A stretch of 64,000 nt of DNA from Flavobacteriales bacterium. GTDB lineage: Bacteria > Bacteroidota > Bacteroidia > Flavobacteriales_F > PHOS-HE28. Under the pieces are notes generated by a model. It worked only from the letters and a program-made list of their open reading frames with translations. It ran no database searches and was not told where the DNA came from. Positions 1 to 7,839 of the stretch are shown here, piece after piece; positions within the stretch are counted from its first letter, which is position 1, and every line of letters starts with the position of its first letter. The stretch is taken from assembly GCA_016699575.1 (NCBI GenBank), contig CP064979.1, positions 1,240,001 to 1,304,000 on the forward strand, written 5' to 3'. A program made the translations under genes and the position numbers.

Positions 1-3000
1 CTTGGCAAGCCGAGTCCTGCTATCAAATACCTCGACCCACCCGTTCAATTCATGACTGTCGGTGACTTCAACGGGAACGGCCGTAGCGAACTGCTCGTGA
101 ACCTATATGACGACCAATGGAACAACGCCTACGCCTACACCTTTGAATGGAGTACGAACCCGACATGGTCCGCGGCTCAGACCCTGCCGAATGCGAACGC
201 CGTTTCTCGTGCTCGGCACATGCATGTTATGGATTATGATGGCGATGGCAAGCAGGAACTTATTGTCAGACAGAACGAGTATGGTGATGGATTCCAGATG
301 TTGACGCAGACCAGCGAGAACACCTGGACCGAGCAGTACACCTCCCCCTCCCTAGCGGCCGACATGGACGACCATGTTTGGATCGGCGATGTGGACGGCG
401 ATGGAAAGGACGATGTGCTTGTCAACTACTACACCGGGTCATGGTGGCTTTACACGAGCACCGGTGCCAACTTTTCCGTGTTCGCCAGGTGGAAAGCCGA
501 TCAACTGTCGTTCACGCCGTTTCTCGACGCGGATGATGAGACGGTGTTCCTCGCCGACTTCAATGGCGATGGGCGCGCGGACATTTTCCGCTCAGAGGCC
601 GGTACGGATGTGGCACGGGTCCACTATTCCATGGGCTACACCCCAACGGGTCCTTCCTTCAGTTGGACCAACTACGTGGTGGAGGGGTTCCAACCCTTGA
701 CCACACTGACCCTCGGTGACATGAACGGCGACGGAAAGCACGATGTACTGAACTACGCCCTCTACACCGAGCCATTGGAGATCCACTACTTCAACAAAGG
801 CGCTCATGAGCGCAGCATGACCCATGCGAGCAATGGCATGGGTGCGCTGACCACATGGACACTGGCCTACACCAGTGATGCTGCGGTGTACACCCAGGAG
901 ACGTACGGGGCTGGTCTTAGCGAAGTGAGCACCGCCGGACCGATGGAAGTGGTGGCCGGCATGAGCAACCCTGATGGTGTTGGCGGGCGTTATTCGGACT
1001 GGTACAGCTATGAGAACGCGTGGCGGCAACAGTATGCCCGTCGCTTCATGGGCTTCGAGCGCACGGTGCATGACGACATTCGCAAGCAACTGCGCACCGA
1101 GCGCAAGCGCAAGCGCACGAGCGGGATCAGCGGGTTATTGCCGGAAACGGTGGATATGAGCAGCCTGGTGGACCAAACCCTTCTACACGGTGCCGTGAGG
1201 ACGTACACGTTCCTGACCACGGGTATCGCCAACTATACCCGCGTACTCGTGGAAACCGAGCAACGAACCAACCACTTGGACAATAGGACCAGCACTTGGA
1301 CCATGCTCGACTTCGACGTGGACGGAAACGTGGAAGAGAGCATGTTGGACATCAACGGCATCGAGGAAGTTCACACCACCACCACATGGGTGGCCCGCGG
1401 ACCTTCCACGCGACTGGCGAAGCCCGAGCTCGTGACGGTGGAAAGCACGCGCGACGGAGTCCCACCGGTTTCCAAACAAACCAACTACACCTACTATACC
1501 AGCGGGCGGCTGGACAAGACCATTGACTTCTTCGGGACACCACAGACGAGGACCACGGACCGGCAGTACAACAACACCGGCAATCTGGTGTTGCAGCGTG
1601 AGTATTACACCGCGCTTCCTGTGGCCGGTTACCGGACCACGCAACTCGCGTACGACGCCAAGCGGCGCTACCCAACGGAGCAGACGATCGTCTGGAACGA
1701 TGGAGGTGTATTCAGGGACATTACCACTACAACCACCTGTGGGGACCCGCGCTGGGGCGCGCCCACGGCCCAATTGGGCCCTGACGGGCTGACCACCCTG
1801 AGCACATACGATAGTTGGGGACGGACCAGCACATGGAGCGCACCCCATGAGGCAGGAACCCCGCGATATGAATTGACCTACGAGCACGATTGGGCTGTTG
1901 ACCCTGTTACCCATCAGTACACGCAGCTGCGCACGAACGACCCTGGCGGGGCCGATCGCATCGGCTACTTCGACCTGTTCGGCCGCGAGGTGGAGGCATG
2001 GACCGAGGCTTACGACCATGGTTGGCACGAACAGACCATGGCCTACGATGCCGCAGGCCGCTTGGCTGAGCAGACCGTGCCGCATTTCGATGGTGAGGCC
2101 TTCGAGACCGTGAACCTTGGCTATGATGACTATCACCGTCTGAGCACCAGCACCAGCGATGTGCGTGGAACGAGCACCAAGGCGTATTCCGTCGCCCAGA
2201 ACGGCGAACTAACGGTGACCAGTACTACACCTGCCGGACATGTGAGCACGGTAACAACCGATGGAACGGGAAAGACCGTAAGGGCCTCCGACGACGGTGG
2301 CGAGCTGAGCTACAGCTATGATAGCTGGGGCAACCTGCTCCGCGTGAAGCACGGCGGACAAAGCCTTAGCTGGTGGACCTATGACTCTTATGGCCGTCGC
2401 GAAACGATGCATGACGTGGATGCCGGCACCACCGCATATGCTTATGATGGTTTCGGTCAGATCACCACCGAGGTGAATGCCCTTGGCCAAGCGACGGAAC
2501 TGACGCGCGACAATCTGGGGCGAGTGCTCAGCAGGACCGGTGAAGAGGGTACCACGACATACACCTATTTCTACCAGAACGACCGGTTCGTGAACGTGCC
2601 GGTGACCATTGAAGGACCGGATGCCACATTCTCCTATGAATACGACGATAGCTACAACCGGATGACCAAGGAACTGCGCACGATCAATGGCGTGGACTAC
2701 CCCATGTATTTCACCTACGATGATCATGACCGTTTGAGCACAATAGAGTACGGGAGCCAATTGCAAGTGCTACGGAGCTACTTTGACAATGGGGCCCTGG
2801 CCACGGTGGAGACGAGCTTCGGGACCGTCTTCGACAGCCCCGAGATGAACGGTCTGGGACAGTACACGGGCTATATGATGGCGGATGGGAACGAGTTGGA
2901 TATCGTGCGCGAGCACGGTTGGACCAAGGAGATCACAGCAGGCACGGTGCAGGACCTTGCGTACGATATCGAACCGGAGACCGGGAACATGCTGAGCCGG

Positions 3001-4677
3001 TACGACCGTGTGAAGGAGCGCAAGGAGATCTTCACGTACGACGACCTCGACCGGTTGAAGACGTCCGAAGTGTTGAGCGTGCTGGGCGGTGGCAACTACA
3101 GCTTGGTGAGCAGCACTGAGTATGAGTACGATGAGTTCGGAACAGGGCAAAGCCGGGGCAACTTGGAGGTGAAGAGCGACGTGGGCCAATTGAAATTCAG
3201 CGGGCGGCACAAGGTGAGCGGTGCTTACAACCTCGACTATCCGAACCCGAACAACCAACCGCCCAAGCTCATCAATCTCGAAACGCAGACCGTCGAGTAC
3301 ACGCCGTTCCAAAAGGCGAGCAGGGTGATGGAATTGGTGGGCACGGACGACTGGAAGCTGGACTACACCTATGGGCCGGATCAACAACGGGTTTTGAGCG
3401 TGCTGGAGCAGAACGGGAGCGGGTACATGAGCCGCGTGTATGCCGGATCGTTCGAGAAGGTGGAGCAGCAAGGCGATGCTTGGGAGGTGCATTACATCGG
3501 CGGCGGGGACGGCCTTTGCGCCATGGTGGTGCACGACCTAACGCAGAACGAATGGAAGACCTACGCCGTGTACAAGGACCACCAGGGCAGCTTGGTAACC
3601 CTGACGGACGCCGACGGCGGAAGCGTGGTGACGGAGCAAGCCTTCGATGCCTGGGGCCGTTGGCGGAACCCGCAGGACTGGGGCGACACGGACATACCGC
3701 AGCAGCCCTTCTGGCTGTTGCGCGGCTACACCGGCCACGAGCACATGGAGCCCTTCGCCAGCATCAACATGAACGGGCGCCTGTACGATCCGGTGAACGG
3801 CCGCATGTTCTCAGCCGACAACTACGTGCAGGGCAGCAATTGGACGCAGGGCTACAACCGCTACGCCTACGCGGCCAACAACCCGATGAAGTACACAGAT
3901 CCAACGGGGGACTTCATTGTGATCGATGACTGGTTGCATGGCTTTGTCCATGGCTACTTCTCAACTAGCACGGATCGCTGGGATGCAGGCGTCGCAGTTG
4001 GGAACCATGAGGGTGAAATGGCCGCGCGCATTTGGGCAGGGTTGGGTCAGACAGATTCCAAAAATGACTTCTGGGGGCAGAGCTGGGAGATCATCTCAAG
4101 ACTGACATGGCAATCACCCCAAACCGCCTTCGGTCTCGGTTACGGACTGTTCACGAACATGACGAGTGACGTGAACTCCGTTGAGACCTATGGTGGTGCC
4201 ACGGTAATTAATGTGACCGGTTTCAGCGGTGGAGTTACGATTGGATCATACATCACTGGCGGAACCTCGATCAAGGCAGATCCAAGCAACCCCTTGTTCC
4301 AGCACGAGTATGGGCACTACCTTCAGAGCAAAGCATATGGGCCATGGTATATGGAAAAAGTGGCCCTGCCAAGCCTTATCAGCGCGGCGTCGAGCGAGAC
4401 CGGTACTGAGCACGGTGCTCATCCCGTGGAGCAGGATGCGAACAGGAGGTCGTTCGAGTATATGCAAGGAAGGTACGAGCAGTATAATGGCTGGAACCAC
4501 AACAGCAATACGATTTTGGTCTACGATGCAACTCGGGGCTACTCCGATGCGAGCAACCGCGCGGCATTGCAGCGAGCCAAAGTGAGCTTAGAGTGGTACG
4601 ACTTTGCCATAACGGGTTTTACTGGCGGCTTTACTTTAACCGGTGGTATTGTCAACGTAATCAACATGAACTACTGA
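1..4677 (+). CDS. Giant FG-GAP/RHS-repeat surface protein with a zincin-like C-terminal tip (5' end outside window)
   Basis: The frame is open from base 1, so the N-terminus lies upstream. At least five FG-GAP/VCBS-type calcium loops of the form DxNGDGxxD (for example VGDFNGNGRSE, IGDVDGDGKDD) lie in the first 250 residues. A TcdB/SpvB-like region and many YD repeats (YDSWGNL, YDAAGRL) follow, ending in the RHS core RLYDPVNGRMFSADNYV. About 255 residues after the core form a variable tip with HEYGH (4303-4317) and, 43 residues beyond the first His, VEQDAN, which fits a gluzincin with HExxH plus a downstream Glu. RHS proteins wrap and deliver a C-terminal effector, so the tip is inferred to be a toxin or processing peptidase. 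One sampled 60-base line in the tip (4201-4260) is 47% GC against 67% in the core (3661-3720), as expected for a swapped tip. Confidence 0.9.
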   Translation, partial: LGKPSPAIKYLDPPVQFMTVGDFNGNGRSELLVNLYDDQWNNAYAYTFEWSTNPTWSAAQTLPNANAVSRARHMHVMDYDGDGKQELIVRQNEYGDGFQMLTQTSENTWTEQYTSPSLAADMDDHVWIGDVDGDGKDDVLVNYYTGSWWLYTSTGANFSVFARWKADQLSFTPFLDADDETVFLADFNGDGRADIFRSEAGTDVARVHYSMGYTPTGPSFSWTNYVVEGFQPLTTLTLGDMNGDGKHDVLNYALYTEPLEIHYFNKGAHERSMTHASNGMGALTTWTLAYTSDAAVYTQETYGAGLSEVSTAGPMEVVAGMSNPDGVGGRYSDWYSYENAWRQQYARRFMGFERTVHDDIRKQLRTERKRKRTSGISGLLPETVDMSSLVDQTLLHGAVRTYTFLTTGIANYTRVLVETEQRTNHLDNRTSTWTMLDFDVDGNVEESMLDINGIEEVHTTTTWVARGPSTRLAKPELVTVESTRDGVPPVSKQTNYTYYTSGRLDKTIDFFGTPQTRTTDRQYNNTGNLVLQREYYTALPVAGYRTTQLAYDAKRRYPTEQTIVWNDGGVFRDITTTTTCGDPRWGAPTAQLGPDGLTTLSTYDSWGRTSTWSAPHEAGTPRYELTYEHDWAVDPVTHQYTQLRTNDPGGADRIGYFDLFGREVEAWTEAYDHGWHEQTMAYDAAGRLAEQTVPHFDGEAFETVNLGYDDYHRLSTSTSDVRGTSTKAYSVAQNGELTVTSTTPAGHVSTVTTDGTGKTVRASDDGGELSYSYDSWGNLLRVKHGGQSLSWWTYDSYGRRETMHDVDAGTTAYAYDGFGQITTEVNALGQATELTRDNLGRVLSRTGEEGTTTYTYFYQNDRFVNVPVTIEGPDATFSYEYDDSYNRMTKELRTINGVDYPMYFTYDDHDRLSTIEYGSQLQVLRSYFDNGALATVETSFGTVFDSPEMNGLGQYTGYMMADGNELDIVREHGWTKEITAGTVQDLAYDIEPETGNMLSRYDRVKERKEIFTYDDLDRLKTSEVLSVLGGGNYSLVSSTEYEYDEFGTGQSRGNLEVKSDVGQLKFSGRHKVSGAYNLDYPNPNNQPPKLINLETQTVEYTPFQKASRVMELVGTDDWKLDYTYGPDQQRVLSVLEQNGSGYMSRVYAGSFEKVEQQGDAWEVHYIGGGDGLCAMVVHDLTQNEWKTYAVYKDHQGSLVTLTDADGGSVVTEQAFDAWGRWRNPQDWGDTDIPQQPFWLLRGYTGHEHMEPFASINMNGRLYDPVNGRMFSADNYVQGSNWTQGYNRYAYAANNPMKYTDPTGDFIVIDDWLHGFVHGYFSTSTDRWDAGVAVGNHEGEMAARIWAGLGQTDSKNDFWGQSWEIISRLTWQSPQTAFGLGYGLFTNMTSDVNSVETYGGATVINVTGFSGGVTIGSYITGGTSIKADPSNPLFQHEYGHYLQSKAYGPWYMEKVALPSLISAASSETGTEHGAHPVEQDANRRSFEYMQGRYEQYNGWNHNSNTILVYDATRGYSDASNRAALQRAKVSLEWYDFAITGFTGGFTLTGGIVNVINMNY

Positions 4678-5102
4678 TGTGCAAGGCCAACAAAGCGTTT
4701 CGGCTGCTTGGTCCGCTTGCGCTTCTACCGCTCATGGCAGTCGATTGTGGTCGGAATACCGAGGACTGCCATCGAACCATTGAAGTGCGCAACACGGCCA
4801 CGACCACGCACTATGCCATGGGCCTAACAGAACAGCTACATAGTCACCTCCAAACAGCGAGCCCATTCCTTTCTCCGGAAGCACATGCTGTGGAGTCGGG
4901 CAGGACGAGTGCCGGTCCCTTGTTGCGCACCAGTTGCTGGGAGGCACTCTTATCCGGTAACACGCTCTACGTATATTCATTCCACGACTCCCTGGCCAGC
5001 TACGAATGGGAAACGATCGTGAATCAGCAACTCTACGAGGGTCCCGACGCCTATACACTGAATGATTTACGGGCCGGTGGATTCAAGGTGACGGTGCCTT
5101 AA
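4677..5102 (+). CDS. Small secreted or lipoprotein-like protein overlapping the RHS gene
   Basis: The ATG shares its A with the TGA stop of the RHS gene, so translation is probably coupled. The 141-residue product starts with a short positive stretch, a hydrophobic run (LLGPLALLPLMAV) and a Cys, so it may be a lipoprotein, although Asp before the Cys makes the lipobox imperfect. The C-terminal half (LYVYSFHDSLASYEWETIV ... YTLNDLRAGGFKVTVP) resembles a family of small Bacteroidota lipoproteins that end in a leucine-tryptophan-type 'tLedL..lnW.i.yP' block. I recall this family from memory and its function is unknown to me. Its position directly behind a polymorphic RHS tip makes an immunity or anchoring role possible. 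That is inference. Confidence 0.7.
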   Translation: MCKANKAFRLLGPLALLPLMAVDCGRNTEDCHRTIEVRNTATTTHYAMGLTEQLHSHLQTASPFLSPEAHAVESGRTSAGPLLRTSCWEALLSGNTLYVYSFHDSLASYEWETIVNQQLYEGPDAYTLNDLRAGGFKVTVP

Positions 5103-5108
5103 GTTGCT

Positions 5109-6065
5109 CTATGGCGCTGACTTGGAGAAGGTAAGTGTGTTCGATGTTTCGCCATCCTGCAGGCGAACGTAGTAGGTGCCCGCTGGAAGGTGGGCAACGC
5201 TGATTCGGCAGTTGGTGCCTGCGACATGATCCGACAGCACAACTTGTCCGTGTATGTCGAAGACCCGCAACTGCGCATTCACGAGTTGAGAAGCGGATGA
5301 AACAGTAACGAACTCCGAAGCCGGGTTCGGATAGATGCTCAGCACCGGTGCGGCCTGCTCATCTGCCACACTCACATCACACGAACCCACCCACACATCA
5401 TCCACAACGAACGTACACCGGTAGTGCGGTGGTGTTATGTTGGTGATGGTGCTGAGGGAATCGGCCAGGAAGTTCCCGAAGGTGAAGTACTCCTCTCCTC
5501 CCGCAGCGGTATAGACCGCATCGAGGGCGGTCCAATTGGCGGTATCGACACTGGCGGTATTGAAGATGACCTGTGCATCGGCCGCCCATGCCGTATCCGC
5601 TTCTTGCCAGGTGCTGGGGATGGTATCGGTAAAGAGGCCATGCAGGTGGTGAGTGATGACCTCGGAGGCTTCCAGGAGGTTGATCCAGATGCGCACACAA
5701 TAATCGGTACCCGCAGTAAGTGGTGTGTTCAGATGAGCAGTGGCATAAGGGTGGTTGGGGCCTAGGTTGCGCAGGTAGGTGCTCACGGCAATATGACCGT
5801 CACCGGAGTGAGAGAATTGGTAACCGAGCAGGTTACCCGGAACGCCAACGGAGGGGTCCAGTGGATTGTTGCAGGCGTGCAAGTACTCCGGTTGGCTCCC
5901 CGGGTTGATCCAATCGTCGAGGCTTTGCCAATCGACACCACCGGCGCACCCCGAATGGTCCTCGAAGCCGGGGTTTGGAATGAGGTTCTGGGCGCCAACC
6001 GTACTCGAAAGGCACAGACATACAAAGAGGGTAGAGCGAACGCGCATGTGTTTCAACTGTTTCAT
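5109..6065 (-). CDS. Secreted protein with T9SS type A sorting domain
   Basis: The 318-residue product has a signal peptide ending near VGAQ, then NLIPNPGFEDHSGCAG, a carbohydrate-binding-like or jelly-roll opening common in Bacteroidota secreted proteins. The last 80 residues are a T9SS sorting domain: LSIYPNPASEFVTV, a beta-rich VFDIHGQVVLSD segment and LPAGTYYVRLQ. It is expected to cross the outer membrane through the type IX system and be surface-anchored or released. I chose the ATG at 6065. The ATG at 6047 also gives a good signal peptide, and a TTG at 6101 would overlap the stop of the upstream gene. It runs convergently to the preceding lipoprotein-like gene with a six-base gap. The middle region has no domain I recognise. 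Confidence 0.8.
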   Translation of the reverse strand: MKQLKHMRVRSTLFVCLCLSSTVGAQNLIPNPGFEDHSGCAGGVDWQSLDDWINPGSQPEYLHACNNPLDPSVGVPGNLLGYQFSHSGDGHIAVSTYLRNLGPNHPYATAHLNTPLTAGTDYCVRIWINLLEASEVITHHLHGLFTDTIPSTWQEADTAWAADAQVIFNTASVDTANWTALDAVYTAAGGEEYFTFGNFLADSLSTITNITPPHYRCTFVVDDVWVGSCDVSVADEQAAPVLSIYPNPASEFVTVSSASQLVNAQLRVFDIHGQVVLSDHVAGTNCRISVAHLPAGTYYVRLQDGETSNTLTFSKSAP

Positions 6066-6097
6066 TCCGACTTGGCGGGAACGCCATTGCAGGAGGG

Positions 6098-6568
6098 TCA
6101 ATGGTGCGAGACGGAGAAGGGTGAAATGAGCATCTCGGAGCCTACGCTGATACGAGCGAAGTAGGTGCCCGCTGGGAGGTGGGCGATGCTGAGGCGGTGA
6201 GTGAGGCCCGTGAACTGGTCGCTCAGGACTGTGTGTCCTTCGGCATCCAGGACCTCTAGCTGACCGTTCTCCACCGGCATTCGGAGCTGGAAGTTGACGA
6301 AATCGTCGGACGGGTTCGGATGCAAGCGCATCGCATTGGCTTCGAGCATAGCGGCCTTCGTGCTACCTGTCTGAGGCGCCATGCCCTCTTCGTGCTCCTG
6401 CTCTTCCTCCTCTTCCCCGGTCCAACAGTACCATTCGCGCTGTATGCGGTTACCACCCGCATCGTATTGGTAACGCACCTTGCAACCGCCTTGTGCTTGT
6501 GCGACCATGCACACGGCCAAAAAGCCGAAGAGCAAGACCGTTCGGCGAACATCGGACTCCGTTCTCAT
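6098..6568 (-). CDS. Small T9SS-sorted protein with a single RHS-like YD motif
   Basis: The 156-residue product begins with a signal peptide (FGFLAVCMVAQAQ). It is followed at once by CKVRYQYDAGGNRIQREWY, a single copy of the YDxxGNR motif typical of RHS repeats, then an acidic EEEEEQEHEE stretch and a T9SS sorting domain (LHPNPSDDFVNFQL ... HLPAGTYFARI). The ATG at 6568 was preferred because it puts the signal peptide at the N-terminus. It lies upstream of, and in the same direction as, the T9SS gene at 5109-6065. The two sorting domains share closely similar DNA around HLPAGTY, which suggests duplication or gene conversion. The role is unknown; an accessory of the neighbouring RHS locus is possible. 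Confidence 0.75.
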   Translation of the reverse strand: MRTESDVRRTVLLFGFLAVCMVAQAQGGCKVRYQYDAGGNRIQREWYCWTGEEEEEQEHEEGMAPQTGSTKAAMLEANAMRLHPNPSDDFVNFQLRMPVENGQLEVLDAEGHTVLSDQFTGLTHRLSIAHLPAGTYFARISVGSEMLISPFSVSHH

Positions 6569-6947
6569 GGCGAAGGGTTTGTAGTGAGTGAAGATAAGCG
6601 CCATCGGCAACTTCCGCATTCCGCCCGTCGGCGGCCTCCCTCCCTTCGCCAGCTTTAGCCCGGGCGCACTGTTGCGTCCGGCAGCGCAGTGCTGCCTTCC
6701 GGTTCATTGACGGGTTGTTCCATCCTCTTCGCGGGCGCAGTTGCACGGAAGCTATCAACCGTCGGTCAGTTCCGTTGGCTTACCCGGCCTATGGTCGCCG
6801 ACTTCCCTGGATTTCGTTCATCCAACCGTCGGAAGTACGGACATTTCCAACACAAGTGCGCATCCGACCGACAGAAGTTAGGGCACTTCCTCATCGGTTA
6901 GCGCAACCACACAACAGGCCCCCCGGTGCGGAACGCCGGGGGTTGTT
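6569..6947. other. Gene-free stretch with degenerate short repeats
   Basis: I see no convincing gene in these 379 bases. They contain three related but imperfect copies of a motif around ACCGTCGG or ACCGACAG (near 6758, 6826 and 6868), two of them followed by AAGT and a cTTCC-like end. The right end holds the hairpin annotated at 6911-6947. The stretch separates two transcription units that both read leftwards. Confidence 0.5.
6911..6947 (-). terminator. Hairpin directly after the coaX-lptC operon
   Basis: CCCCCGG and CCGGGGG form a seven-base GC-rich stem, extended by AACA/TGTT, immediately downstream of the stop at 6948 on the minus strand. There is no clear U-tract after it in that direction, so it may be an intrinsic terminator of modest strength or only an mRNA-end hairpin. 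Confidence 0.45.
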
Positions 6948-7175
6948 TCATTTCCGGCCCTCGCCTTTGGCCATCCTGTCCCGTTCCTCCATCGCCTCTA
7001 TCTTCTTGCGCATGAGCCTGCGGCCGAACCACATGCCCAGGGCCACCAGCGGGAACCACAGCCAGATCTTGCCTGCCGCAAAGCCTTGCGTGCTGATGGC
7101 CCAGATGGCCAAGCCGAGCGACACGGCGGCCACGGCCAGCCAGAATCCCTCCATGATGCGGTTCAACTTCTTCAT
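6948..7175 (-). CDS. Small two-helix membrane protein
   Basis: The 75-residue product has two hydrophobic segments, about residues 10-30 and 34-52 (FWLAVAAVSLGLAIWAI and IWLWFPLVALGMWFG), followed by a charged tail (RRLMRKKIEAMEERDRMAK). Its ATG overlaps the lptC stop by four bases (ATGA), so it belongs to the coaX / barrel / lptC operon and is likely translated by coupling. I do not recognise a named family. The context suggests an envelope role, which is inference from position only. Confidence 0.7.
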   Translation of the reverse strand: MKKLNRIMEGFWLAVAAVSLGLAIWAISTQGFAAGKIWLWFPLVALGMWFGRRLMRKKIEAMEERDRMAKGEGRK

Positions 7176-7837
7176 GGTGTGTTCTCCAGTGAGTCCTTTT
7201 GCACGGCCACCACGCCGGTGATGCGCGTGATCTCGTAACGGCTGAAATCCTCGGCGGCACGCATGCCCTGCCCGTGGATCACGTCCTGCTTGCGTTCGAT
7301 GGTGACGGGCTTGTCCGTGCGGATGATGGCGCTGTCCTGCACCCAGTGCAGTTCCTCGGTGCGCAGTGTTTCGCCCTTGGTGTTCACGAACACCACATCG
7401 CCGGCCACGCGCATGAGGCGTTCCGCGTTGCGTATGGTACCCCGCTGGGCCGTGAGCTTGCTGCCTTCGGCGCCACTGGCGGTGAAGAACACCAGCTCAA
7501 TTCCGCCGCTCAGTTCGGTGCGTTCGGGCTTGGTCATGTACTCCTCCACCCGGGCTGCGCGCAGTCGGTTGCGCACGATGGCACTGTCGCTGTAGAAGTA
7601 CTCCACCTCGGTGCTGGTGCGATCGGGACCATCGGCGTGCAGATCAACGGCGGCCACACTGTCGAGGTCGTTCTTGCACGCGGAAAAAAGAAAGAGAGCT
7701 AGGAGGAGAAATCCGGTTTCACGCAGAGGCGCAGAGAACGCAGAGCAGCATCGTGCTCCAGCATTTCCTCTGTGTTCTCTGCGCCTCTGCGTGAGAAAAA
7801 AACACAAGGTGTTCACCGCGTGAAAGCGACGACCCAT
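7172..7837 (-). CDS. lptC: LPS export ABC transporter periplasmic protein LptC, with an in-frame palindromic insertion near its N-terminus
   Basis: LptC carries lipopolysaccharide from the inner-membrane LptBFG complex towards LptA. The body (EVEYFYSDSAIVRNRLRA ... LSGGIELVFFTASGAEGSKLTA, VAGDVVFVNTKGETL, IHGQGMRA) has the repeating beta pattern of the LptC/OstA family. The lipobox-like LFLFSAC puts the Cys at residue 54, unusually late. Residues of about 15-40 are encoded by the palindrome at 7718-7795, so an element seems to have inserted in frame between the start and the hydrophobic segment. The ATG at 7837 follows the stop of the upstream barrel gene by two bases (TGAGGATG). A non-ATG start closer to the hydrophobic run is the alternative. 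Confidence 0.8.
   Translation of the reverse strand: MGRRFHAVNTLCFFLTQRRREHRGNAGARCCSAFSAPLRETGFLLLALFLFSACKNDLDSVAAVDLHADGPDRTSTEVEYFYSDSAIVRNRLRAARVEEYMTKPERTELSGGIELVFFTASGAEGSKLTAQRGTIRNAERLMRVAGDVVFVNTKGETLRTEELHWVQDSAIIRTDKPVTIERKQDVIHGQGMRAAEDFSRYEITRITGVVAVQKDSLENTP
7718..7795. repeat. Palindromic element, two 28-bp arms, inside lptC
   Basis: The left arm is 7718-7745 and the right arm 7768-7795. They are inverted copies matching at 26 of 28 positions, around a 22-base spacer. The left arm begins TTCACGCAGAGGCGCAGAG. Its outer 19 bases match the inverted repeats of the GxxExxY cassette (15848-15875) at 15 positions. The element lies within the reading frame of lptC and is translated unless the start is downstream. 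Confidence 0.9.
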
Positions 7838-7839
7838 CC

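Noticed and set aside
6689..6901. Possible 70-codon gene in the intergenic stretch
   Set aside because: It has no signal peptide, domain or ribosome site, and it runs through degenerate repeats.
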